This document shows positions 1 through 10,700 of a stretch of 64,000 nucleotides of DNA, piece by piece. The stretch comes from Colias croceus (lineage: Eukaryota > Arthropoda > Insecta > Lepidoptera > Pieridae): positions 5,034,501 through 5,098,500 of the forward strand of contig NC_059541.1 of assembly GCF_905220415.1 (NCBI RefSeq). The letters are read 5' to 3'. Below the pieces are notes generated by a model. It was not told where the DNA came from. It did not search any database and saw nothing but the letters and a program-made list of their open reading frames with translations. Position 1 is the first letter of the stretch. Each line of letters starts with the position of its first letter. Position numbers and translations under genes: made by a program.

Positions 1-211
1 ATTTAAATGCAAGCTTTAAATTGGTTAGGTATGATTACTTTTTGTAGGTATGTTCACTAAAATTTGTGCTTGATTTATCCTTACGATAAGACGAAAGATT
101 AAATGTATAGATTTACGATAGGTAGGAATATAATTGCAGACTACTGCAAGCACAGAATAAAAAATCAAACATAAAAAGACATTTACAATGAATATTTAAC
201 TTTATATAATA
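1..211. other. AT-rich non-coding DNA, nothing recognised
   Basis: I see no open frame, repeat or motif worth naming before the Helitron-like element begins. Confidence 0.5.
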
Positions 212-504
212 CTAGATTTCCGCCCGCGGCTTCGCCCGCGTTTGCAAAGGAAAACCCGCTTAGTTCCCGTTCCCGTGGGATTTCCGGGATAAAAACTATC
301 CTATGTGTTAATCCAAGTTACCCTCTATATGTGTGCTAAATTTCATTGTAATCGGTTCAGTAGTTTTTACGTGAAAGAGTAACAAACATCCATACATCCA
401 TAGATCCATACATCCATACATCCATACATCCATACATCCATACATCCATACATCCATACATCCATACATCCTTACAAACTTTCGCCTTTATAATATATAT
501 TAGA
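212..504 (-). mobile_element. Non-autonomous Helitron-like element, subfamily 2
   Basis: Read on the minus strand it starts TCTAATATATATTATAAAGG and ends with a GC hairpin (CGCGG, loop GCGAAG, CCGCG) followed by CTAG. The flanks are A before TC and T after CTAG. A TC start, a 3' hairpin, a CTRR end and insertion between A and T are the known hallmarks of Helitrons. No Rep/helicase sequence is present, so it would be non-autonomous. The copy at 53463-53691 is nearly the same sequence, but this one has a much longer internal CATACATC array. The Helitron assignment is inference from the ends. Confidence 0.65.
386..471. repeat. (CATACATC)n microsatellite inside the Helitron-like element
   Basis: About eleven 8-bp units with a few base changes. 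The sister copy at 53.5 kb has only about three units at the same place, so the array expanded or contracted after the copies separated. Confidence 0.9.
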
Positions 505-2030
505 TTAATTATTTAACCTAGTTAATTGATGGATTTTTATAGAAAGCAGAAACGATACAACTTATAATGATAACTATCTACCTAATTAGTAATTAACTAA
601 AAAGGTGATAATATTTATATGCCGTAACATTGAGATAGAAAGATATAAAGAAGAAAATGTGTATTATCATGTCACGAAATAGCTTTTTTACAAACCCAGT
701 GATAGCTTTTTTACAAAATTAAAAGTCATATTCTCGTGCAATATTTGTACAGCATAGATGTCATGTTCCAGCAACTTAAGAGCATTCGTTACGTGATGTA
801 GACGTCAGAAAATTCTCATGTGATCATATCCATTATGTATTATGTACCTATACCGGTTGTCAAAAGGCTGTATTGCAGAGAGGCGAGCGGGGACTGCGGC
901 TCGGGGGAACGGGACGGGTACAGCGACCGCAATACGACTTACGGATTTTAAACAGGTCTATGTTGCTGTCATTTGCTTTACAAATGTGCACTCAATGTGC
1001 AGGCAATATGACTGAATATCGTGTACTTCAATAAATAAGTTATGCGTTCTTTGATTAGGGGAATGGGTTAGCGTTGCCGCTTCGAAGCGCCCAGCCACCA
1101 TTGCCCATTGCCAAGATCACGGACCGCGCTTGCGAAGCGAATGTCAGCCACGTCACGAACTTAGCATTGGTTTGGATCGAATTTAAGCACAGATTTATTG
1201 ATCACGATGTTTTATACTTTGTTTATTACTTCATAAAATAATGTACAGACCGTAGCTAGTTGTTCGCTTTTATCTATTGCAATTAGTAAATTTAAAATAA
1301 CAAGTTGGATGGTTGCTTCTATTGTATAGACTCGGAGTCTATACAATTCGTAGAATAATATAAATGATATAATATCAAGCTTACAAAATAAATTATTTAA
1401 TAACACTGTTAGGTTATTTAAATGTTAAAAATTAAAATATTGATTAAATGTAAAAAATTCCAGACACTTAGGTATAATAAAAACGATTTTCATGATTATA
1501 ATGAAACATGAAATTAATAGCAATTTATACGAGTCACATGATAAAACTATTACCTATAACACAATAATTAGAAACACATATCTTTTGCGGAAACACACAG
1601 AAATGCTTAACACGTGTTTAAATTTTATTCCCGATCCCTAAATGAAAAATATTCTAATGATTGTGTTTCTAACACTTTCGATTTTATTCATCCTCAAAAT
1701 AAGAAATATCGAGAAGCTTCGATTTGCAGAGAAAATAAACATTTATTGTCCAAAATTCAACCACAACATTTGTTTTATGCATAAAAAGCAAATCTTGTTC
1801 AAGTTACATATTTCAAAAATAAACATGACACACTGAATATATTTACTAAAAATAAAAATAAACTCTAGCTTAAAAAAATCTAAAATCTCTGAATAGTTCA
1901 TTAATTAATCAAACCAACTCATGACTCCCTATTGGAGCCGCTATTATGCAATCAACATGCACAATCACATACTTTGTGTCCATCCATCCCCACTGTAAAT
2001 ACTTCCCCAAGAACGCCTAACGAGTTCTGT
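505..2030. other. AT-rich intergenic DNA with two GC-richer patches
   Basis: Mostly AT-rich with no convincing coding region. The short frames at 1212-1406 and 1642-1836 are rich in codons expected from AT-rich noise. Two CpG-containing patches (about 870-945 and 1060-1165) stand out in base composition, but I recognise no motif or family in them. Confidence 0.4.
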
Positions 2031-2400
2031 CCTGTATGTACGGCTGTATAATAGCCCTTGCCCTATCTTTATATGGGCCGAGCCGTAGTCTCCCGCAATC
2101 TTCATTCAATTCACGTAAGGTAGCGGCTCTAAGGACCGGGTTTTTGTAATAGTGCAACAGGTAGAAAGGAAAGGATTGCGAGTATAATGTGAAGGAAACG
2201 GCATGATGTCATCTTTGAGTGTTCTGTCTCTCTCTGGTCTGAGCGGCAGAAGTTTGCGGCCATGGCGAGGCGCGAGCGAAGGAATGCCGTACGATTTGAG
2301 CTCGCGGACTATACGGATATGTATATCGTATAGTTTAGCGCTTAACACACACTGCCCTAATGCGTATGGGTCATATAGCGGGATTTACAGAGTTTAGTCA
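2031..2400. other. GC-elevated islet of unknown nature
   Basis: About 370 bp with clearly higher GC and CpG than its surroundings. Short open frames occur on both strands (2106-2348 minus, 2203-2397 plus), as expected when stop codons thin out in GC-rich DNA. A donor-like GTAAGGT sits near 2115. It could be an old repeat, a regulatory element or an exon. No protein family is recognisable. Confidence 0.3.
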
Positions 2401-3283
2401 GTGAAATTATATTGAAAGGGAGTCTGATCATTTTTGTCTATTTCTAAACGTTTTATTAACATTGCATTCACTTTTAATGTAAAAATAAAATGGGAAAAAA
2501 TAAAATGTTTCTTGTATTTTTAATTATTTCTAAAATTATAAATTAATTTAGATATAAATTAAAAAGTAATAATAAATCTTATTTATTTATCAAATATTGA
2601 CCTTTGAATTATTATAGCCAGAAATTAGATAGGACATCCAAATAAAATAAATTATGCAATATGATTTATCAAATATGACATTAATTAAAAATACTTCATG
2701 AGCAATTACAAATTTAAGAATGATTGCAATGAAACTACTGAAGAAAGAAAAATAAAAAATATAACAACTTAAGATAAAATTGCATGTATAGGAAGTCTTG
2801 GACATTTAATAATATAACTAAAACTGAAATATTTTATGCCTATCCTGCTCTTAGTAGAGAAAAACACAATAGGAGCTATAATACTATAAATGCAGCATAA
2901 TAATAAATTTACTTATACATCTGAAGAAGAAGCAGATAACATTTATCATCAAGGTCGACAAGGTCGTCAACTAAGTTCAAGACTTGCAATTATTTTCGGT
3001 GGTTTGTATAAATGGCGATAGATTGGTTTTATACACAAGCAATGTCCGTCGTGTTTCTTGTGTAAACAAGACGCCCAGTCGCCGGTCACATAAAAAGTTT
3101 CCTCCAAGATCCGGTCACACTGGTCCGTAAGATCGATGACCTCTGTTTGCCGTTTGACTTAATGGAAATTGCTTTTCTTGCCGTTGATAACACTGGACGT
3201 TCTTAATTGATAAATTTATATTCAACGTCCAATTATGTTTCAGGTTGGCATTTAATAAGTTATCATTATGTAGGTACCTATAT
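2401..3283. other. AT-rich intergenic DNA
   Basis: No gene or repeat recognised. A mixed-composition stretch at about 3045-3200 is less AT-rich than its neighbours and might be a conserved non-coding element, but sequence alone does not show it. Confidence 0.4.
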
Positions 3284-3410
3284 CGATTCTTCTCCGTAGA
3301 TACTGCTTTCCGAATCGGTGGTAAATGTTAAAATATGTAATGACGTTTCAAAAGTGCTTCTAAAAGAAGTCTAATTGAATAAATAAATGTTTGAGTTTGA
3401 GTTTGAGTTT
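3284..3410 (+). mobile_element. 3' end fragment of LINE-A
   Basis: The sequence from CGATTCTTCTCC to a (TTTGAG)n tail matches the 3' untranslated end of the long LINE-A copy at 13.2-17.3 kb (read on its minus strand) and of the copy at 42.5-43.6 kb. Only the last about 127 bp are present, so this is a heavily 5'-truncated insertion, the usual product of incomplete target-primed reverse transcription. It has small differences from the other copies (for example AAAAGAAGTC where they have AAATAGTAGTC) and is probably older. Confidence 0.85.
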
Positions 3411-3910
3411 TGAGCGGTTCGACTCTGAGGATTGAGAAGTGACGATTCCTTGTTATTTCACGGTATTGAGGAAAAGGCGGCGCCATTTTAATTTCATAAT
3501 TTAATGTTTGTTAAGTGCATTAATTGAATCGAAACGAAATATTAAAAATATAGTATTTTCAATGTTTTTCTGCGGCACCCACGTTAATCTCAACACTTAC
3601 ATCAATATCGGTAACGTTATGCGACTTACGAGACCGGTTACGCTGCATTCATAGCTATAACAACTATCATATGAGCAGATCAAAATTATGAGTTATTTGA
3701 ATTTGGTGACTACCGAAATATTTCAAAATATATTTGGTACTTTGAAAACCTTTACATAGAAATATTTCATAAACTTTTCGAATAAAAAGCACACGCACAA
3801 AAATATTAGATATACTGATGCTCTTTGATATAATTATTCCTATGAATCAAATGAATATGTGCATCATCACGAATACATAAATACAAATGAACAAAAAGCC
3901 GGATTCTTAA
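3411..3910. other. AT-rich intergenic DNA
   Basis: Nothing recognised beyond ordinary AT-rich sequence. Confidence 0.4.
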
Positions 3911-4165
3911 CTAGATCTCGAAGGGCCTGAAATAAAACTTGTTACAATGGTGATGTTGCAATGCAAGTCTCGTGGCTTTAGCGGTCGCGCTTGGCGGTGC
4001 AGCACGATCTAGCGTTCCGCTTTGCGCCGGCGCACATTTACCCCACCCCGCACCCCCGGGCTCACACGAACATACCTCCCTGCTGGCCCTGACCGAGACA
4101 GACCGGACCATTACGAAACCAACGAGAAAAGCTTCTTTCTTTTCCGCAGGTGTTACGGATGTAGA
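3911..4165. other. GC-rich islet with an acceptor-like sequence
   Basis: A GC- and C-rich stretch of about 250 bp in AT-rich DNA. Open frames cross it on both strands (3972-4262 plus, 3911-4111 minus). A pyrimidine tract ending TTTCTTTTCCGCAG lies at about 4137-4150 and resembles a 3' splice site on the plus strand. Neither translated frame resembles a family I know. It could be a 5' exon, a promoter or an old repeat. Confidence 0.25.
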
Positions 4166-5677
4166 AATGGTTTATTCACAGGTTAGTTTACATCAATTGG
4201 TTCCCATTGCGTCATTTCGAAATAGCTTGTTAATTACACGCAGCGATTTATTGTATGTGTGACTGATTTAAAATCGTGAGATATACAATGATAGCTAATT
4301 TTAGAGATATAAATGTTACAAAAGCTGTAAAACGCCAACTGATATGACTAGCCCATCGTTACTTGATCATTCACATAATAATTGTATGTGTATCAAGGAT
4401 ATTAGGCGATTCGTAAGTGTACCTAATTATGGAAAAAGGCTTTATTTTATAAATCTACCAATTCACTATTATCCAAAATCCAAATTATCTATCAAGATTA
4501 CAAACATTTGGGGAACCTATAACAAAAAGCTATCTGCAAAATTAATTACGAAAATTTTAATGGAGACGTACACCTGCAAATCTTTCATCACATGTCTAAT
4601 TTCATTTATTTAAAGAGTACCACAGACTAAAAATTGGTCATACAATGAAAACTAAAATTCGCAGAACGAAAATAAGGACCCATTGATGAGTAATTTGACT
4701 GTGGCTTTTATTAAAGATTTTATCAAATCTTACATCAAAAGCAGGTGGTAGGCATTTTGGTAGTTCATATTTGCAACCTGTAGGCGTAGTCTCGACACTA
4801 ATCGACATCGATATCGACCGAAATCGGTCGGTAACTAACGATTATCAGTAACCAATCAGTAACTATAGTATAGACCTAAAAAATTTAGTGTTCTTTTTCC
4901 AAGAAATTTAGCTTAGTTTTAGGGAATAGATAGTAAATTAAAATTAGTTATATTAATTTTCGCATTATTACAATTGCAATTGCATATAAAAAAAGCAAAT
5001 TTTATGCACAAAAAAACATGGCAGTTAATTTAATTTTAATCAAATTCGATATTTTTTATATCAATCGTTTAATTAATGTTCTATTAATTACATATTCATG
5101 GAATCCAAAATTCCATGTATGGCAACCTCTTTATTTACTTTTTTGACATTTGACATCAATCATCAATCATGAAAATAATATTTCTATCAAAATAAATATA
5201 AATTGTGTGTTTTCAAGAGGATAATTTTTAATTATGTTCTTAAAAGTCCTATAAATCTATTGGATAACAAATATCCTAAGAAAATATCAATCTGCGTTAT
5301 GTTTTTATATTATGTATAGTTAAAGCTATTAGTTTTAGTTTAGTAATATTTTGTTATTTGTGAAATGCAATAAAATTCTAATCAAAAGACTCCAAAAGCT
5401 CTACAAGATAGGGCTCCAAAAGCTCTCAATTCGAATCCTTTTGAGAAATCTTTAAGACATCATAGAAACTGACGGAACTAAAACTAAGGACGGAACGGAT
5501 AATTTGTATCACTTGTATTTTTAGCTTGTATTATTATAATATTATATTATGTGCATCATAGTATATTTTATTACAGTTAATAAGCAAAGGATGCAATGCA
5601 ATTGATTTAGCGGTTCACGGTTAATATTATTTATGTGTTAAATATAAATATTTATCTATAAATTTTATATTTTACAG
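4166..5677. other. AT-rich intergenic or intronic DNA
   Basis: No coding region recognised. Near 4810-4835 there is a small dyad (CGACCGAAATCGGTCGG). Near 5140-5170 TTGACATTTGACATC is followed by CAATCATCAATCATG. If the candidate exon at 5678 is real, part of this stretch would be its intron. Confidence 0.35.
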
Positions 5678-5766
5678 ATGAACAAGTTACTAGAATTATT
5701 ATTTTGGTGAGGGATGATGGTTTTGAGCCAAATTTTCAACTACGCTATTATAAACTGTTAAATTAA
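5678..5766 (+). CDS. Candidate terminal exon of a small host gene
   Basis: A splice-acceptor-like TTTATATTTTACAG ends at 5677. The exon would open with two bases completing a codon, followed by 28 sense codons and TAA at 5764-5766, with AATAAA at 5775-5780, a normal distance before a cleavage site. The predicted peptide has a balanced composition (it contains RDDGFEPNFQLRYYKLLN), unlike the K/N/I/Y-rich noise of most short frames here. I do not recognise a family. No upstream exon or start was found; an ATG at 5678 is in another frame and stops after ten codons. It could be chance. Confidence 0.35.
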
Positions 5767-6171
5767 AATTTTCTAATAAATTTATTTCGTAATTGGATCG
5801 TTTTAATTTTATTTGTATTCATCTGTATAATTTTATTATCCTAGAAATTCAAAAAGAAATTAATCGAATATGAATGCAATAATTTAGGCTGAATAAATGC
5901 AGACAGCAGTACACTATTTTAATATTTATTTAATATAATATAAGAGGCTTCTTAACATTTTCAATAAGATTTTGAAACCATCTTAAAAATAAAACATTAT
6001 TTGTTTATTTTATTTTAATTGCAATAACATTAAATAAGAGAAAAAAATATTGCGTTAAATCATAATATAGCATCGGAAGTGTGAAATATCTTCTATTTAT
6101 TATAAAATTATAATAATATATAATGTTTCCGATATTATCAACCGTATCTACAATTAATCCACACAAACCGT
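5767..6171. other. AT-rich non-coding DNA
   Basis: Holds the AATAAA at 5775 that may serve the candidate exon. Otherwise nothing is recognised. Confidence 0.4.
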
Positions 6172-6556
6172 AAGGCCCTTCTCCCATTTCGATACTTCTA
6201 GAATACGATACTCGAGTAGAATACGAGTTAGATATTTGCTCGCTGCCCGATGCTCGCATATTAAGCGACTGAAAAATGACTAAATTCATCATTATTGTGC
6301 CTCGTTTTTGTAGACGGACGCTATGTCGAGCGATTCCAGTGACGATGTAAAAGTAGGATGTACTGGATTCATCCATATATTGAAAGAAACATAAGTAAAT
6401 TGTAGAGTTTTTATAGCCGCACGAGAACTACAACATGATGATAAGAATTTTTTATCTTTCTTCCGAAGAGATACGCGCGAAACGCGACGCAAAAACGACC
6501 ACCTATACTAGACGCGGACGTATAGGATACCGGTAGCGTAATGGGAGAAGGGCCTT
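6172..6556. mobile_element. MITE-like element with 17-bp perfect terminal inverted repeats
   Basis: AAGGCCCTTCTCCCATT at 6172-6188 is the exact reverse complement of 6540-6556, so the two ends bound a 385-bp non-coding unit. The similarity decays just inside the ends (TTCGATAC against ACGCTACC). No clear target-site duplication is visible next to the ends, so the superfamily stays open. The minus-strand open frames at 6005-6376 and 6292-6492 cross it and are not credible genes. Confidence 0.6.
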
Positions 6557-7503
6557 CGAGATCTTGTCGAGATCAAACGTCAGTATCATAACGATTGACA
6601 ATGTCAAATAATAATTTGTTTTGACAATATTCGAATGTGTTGCAAAGAAATGATTTTCCAAATCCATGAAATCTATATTTTATTTATTTTTCATATATCT
6701 ACGGAATTGAAATAATGATGTTATTAATTTAGATAAAAATGCATTGCTACAAGGCCATTATTATATAAATATTTTGACGCATAACGGAAAGTTTTGTGAA
6801 GAATAAAAATTATAAACAAATATGTATCCATTGTATGCTTCCATCAAATTGGGGAGAGGTATTAAGCGACATCATTTTCATTGCTGAAGACGGGTCTATA
6901 AATAAGTTATCGGTAATTACCGACTAATTTGTACAGACTACAGGGGCTGCTTTCTTATTAATTACTAAATTCGTAAGATTTGACATTTGGCTATTTCACC
7001 TGCTTTGTAAACAGTGTTTCATATGTGATTGTTTATTTTTTTGTAAATTTTATAGTGTTATAACATTCAGGAGTGTTTCCAGTAACTCCACAAAAGTTAT
7101 ATAAAAAACCGAAACCATTTTATAGGCCCGTTTCTATTTAAGATAAAATCATGTCCTTGGTATGAGATGAATCTGCGACCTGTTTAACATTAGGAAGTAT
7201 ATCACCGCTACGTGGAGAGCATTTATAAGAGGCCAAGTATTATCGTACTTATAATAAATCATAAAGATATATAGCAGGTGTATGTTACTATTCTTACACA
7301 ACATTGAATATGTATGGTAAAAGCGTAGTAATTTCTAAGTTCTAACAGTTATATAAATATTTTACAGCTAAAATATTATATCTAAATATTTTTGCTTTAT
7401 TATGTTTTTTTTTTTGCATTATTTTAAAATTGGCAGTAAAATGATGAAAAGTTAAATTTATTTTTCTTCAAGAATTCAAATGTTCTCCTGCTATGTTTGT
7501 AAA
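6557..7503. other. AT-rich intergenic DNA
   Basis: No gene or named repeat seen. A short dyad CGAGATCTTGTCGAGATC lies directly after the MITE. Confidence 0.4.
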
Positions 7504-7723
7504 TCTACACTAATATTATAAAGAGGAAAACTTTGTTTGTTTGTTTGATTGTAATGAATAGGCTCATAAACTACTGGACCGATATTAAAAATTCTTTCAC
7601 CATTCGAAAGCTACATTATCCACGAGTAACATAGGCTAGGTTTTATCCCAGAAATCCCACGGGAACGGGAACTATGAGGGTTTTTCTTTGAAAACGCGGG
7701 CGAAGCCGCAGGCCGAAAGCTAG
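7504..7723 (+). mobile_element. Non-autonomous Helitron-like element, subfamily 1
   Basis: It begins TCTACACTAATATTATAAAG with an A just before it. It ends in a CGCGGGCGAAGCCG hairpin-like segment, then CTAG followed by T. These are the end features of Helitrons. The 220-bp body has no coding capacity. The body (GGAAAACTTTG, (TTTG)n, ATAGGCTCATAAACTACTGG) also occurs inverted at 21345-21458, which confirms a dispersed family. Confidence 0.65.
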
Positions 7724-10700
7724 TAATTTATAATTAGGTACCTTTTATTTGTTATCTTCTTAAATCAAAATTATATGTTTATTACCAAGCAATAAAAATC
7801 ATAAATATTATTTAGCTTTATAAGCTCAAAACTAGGTAACAAGAACGGCGCGCGGCGTCTTGTAATTCAGAACTTGTTAGCACCCCCAGTCCGGCGAGGC
7901 CGGGTTTGTAAAATTTATATTTATTACATTTTATGAGTTTTGCGTTTTATTATATCTCGGTAATGGGTCCACTGGCCGGAATATCGATACATATAAAGCG
8001 CTGATACTGTACCAAGCATAAAAATAACCCACTTAAAATAATTGTTATCTTCGACAATTCATTAAATTCACTAATGATCTGCAAAAATAGTGATGTAGAG
8101 AATGCTGTTCATGTTGTTATGTCGGCTTAGTTATGAAAATATATATAGATAACCTAAATTATATAACGTTTGTAATAAATAAACAACTTGTTTTTATGGA
8201 AGGATAATATTATGAATTAGGTAAATTGACTAAATTCTCAATTTGCAAAATATTCACAAAACTTTAATATTTTTATAATATGTATGTGAAGTGAAGTGCC
8301 TCTAAAAATATTGATGTAAAAAGATGAATTTAAATATTATCTCAACCTTACACGTTAGCAGACGTTATATTGTACTACCGTAATAATTTATTTTATTGCT
8401 TAATAAAAAATATAACCGCAAATTTAAGACGGTAGAAATTAAACTTAGAAGTGTCCAGTAAATATAGAGGATGGTGTATTTTATGTATATCATAAAATAT
8501 AAACTAAGCCTTCCGATAACGGTTTGCTATTATAGTTCGCATCTATTTACCGTGCTCCAGTTCTGAAATAAATATAGGTAGAGATGATAGAGATGATATA
8601 TGATGATAATCTGAGATAATCATTATTTTATTAATAACCAACAAAGAGAGACAGATCATTATAAATACATGTATATTGTATTTCAATTATTATCCTAGAG
8701 ATAGATTTAAAATTCTATGCCAAAGTAGTGTAAATTTTATTTATATATTTTAAAACATACAAAAAATACTTATATTGCATTAATTTTCAAAAGCGGGTTT
8801 TATGTCTGATGTGGTCTAGACTCTAGACCACACTCTACTTCTGAAATTGTATTATTGTCAAAATACTTATATTATGGCACATACAATAAAGTTAGGCTAA
8901 TCTATTAGTACAGTATCGTGTACAAATGCTGTATAATATGTATCGTCGTACAGTATCACTAAGAAGCGAACGTCAAGTGCGACGAATGGCCAGGGAGTTC
9001 AAGATGGTTGGCTGTGACAAAGAGTAGCTATGCATATTCATGCGTTCTGGCCTCCTTACAAAATGTCGTAGCTAATGTTGTGTCGCTGACACGGTTTCTA
9101 TGTCATAGCATTCGAGACGCTAATTTTGTGTACATATTGTATCTCTATCGAATAAGTAGGTAAGGCCCATTTTCGTAATGTATGCTGTAATTATCAAAAA
9201 CCGGTATAATTAATAATCTAGTATATATCCGTAAAATGTCTTTATATATAAAGTTTCGAGGAACTAGATAAATATAAAAGTTATTCCGTTTGATAAAGAA
9301 ACACAACTTCCTTAATGATTATTTAATTTACGATATAAATATAGAAGTGTGTACATTCTTATGTTAATTATAGCGCTGACAAAATATTCCGGACGCTGGC
9401 GCTGTATACAAATAAATAAGGAATTTTTAAGGATAAAGTTCTATAAACAGCGATAAAGTAAAATTTACATTATGATAATAGTTATTAATGAGCTATGTAC
9501 ATATTTTAATTATATATAAATACACTCCAAAAGAACCCGTTAAGAGTGATACGACAAACATTTCATCTATCGATTTAAATAAAATACACTAACTCTGTTT
9601 GTAAATCGATTACAGTGTTACATTTTATTCAAAATTGGGTAATTAAGATATCGTCTCTAAGGTCGGGTTAAAGTTGACTGCATTGTTACTTGATGTTAAT
9701 GATCTAATTGTCAGTGAACAAATTTTAACAAATATTGATTAAGAAATTGTGTGAATTGTTTTGAGATTAGCTACGAAAATTTAAAATTTAAATTATTAAG
9801 TATTTCACGACAAGCTCTTCACGCTAAGCTCTATGACAGCGTATTTTCTTGATATCATAATCACGTGAAACTATTATTTCGTTTGGAATTTACGCTTCAT
9901 TTTGTGCTCATTTATAACAACCTGTGAAGTGATCAAACGATGTGAGCATTCACACCTCATGACTCCAAAATGAAAACAAAATCATGAATACAGGCCAATG
10001 GAAGTTGTGTCGACGACCTATGAAAGGATATACTAAGTGAGCTCTTATGTACTAATATAAAAGTATAGCGTCATCGTCCATAATTTACTTTAAAATCATG
10101 ATTATGTTTTGTCCATGTTCTTAGCGGTCTGCACTATGTATCATGTCATATGTCACCTGTTGTGGATTGTGTATAAGTTCATTAAATATTTCATTGAAAT
10201 AAATAAATTGTTAAAAACAAGTTTTATTCTAGAGTCATAGAGTCAGCTTATCCTATCATATTTTGAATAAAAAAAATGATACAAGGAATATTAATTCCAA
10301 TAAAAATGTGAGTTGCTAAATAAACTATGAATTTGCGATCTTAATCATATATCATATATGTGAATAACAAACAAAGAGACTACTGAGATCGGAAAGTCAC
10401 TGTACAATACTAAAAATAGCGGTATGTTAATTGATGATGCAAAACTGACTTCACTGTTTAGAGTGTGAATAGAATCATTTTTAAACGAATTACATTGAGT
10501 GTAATAATCAAACTTAATTTCAATCATAGTCGTAGCAGAAAGCATAGTATAAAGAGAACAGGTAGTCAACACCATGTCGAGGGAATTTAATTGTACGATA
10601 AACCGTAAAGGCAGTAATTTAATTACTTTATAACAATAGTTTACATACTGAAAAATATTAAACGGAGAGCATTTATACTGTATTACACTTTTTATTACCA

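Noticed and set aside
386..471. CRISPR-like array
   Set aside because: The 8-bp units are directly adjacent without spacers. It is a microsatellite inside a Helitron-like element.
3972..4262. Plus-strand 96-residue protein gene
   Set aside because: The frame owes its length to GC-rich DNA. An overlapping minus-strand frame is equally open and neither has a known domain.
6005..6492. Minus-strand ORFs as genes
   Set aside because: They cross the ends of the MITE at 6172-6556 and show no protein family features.
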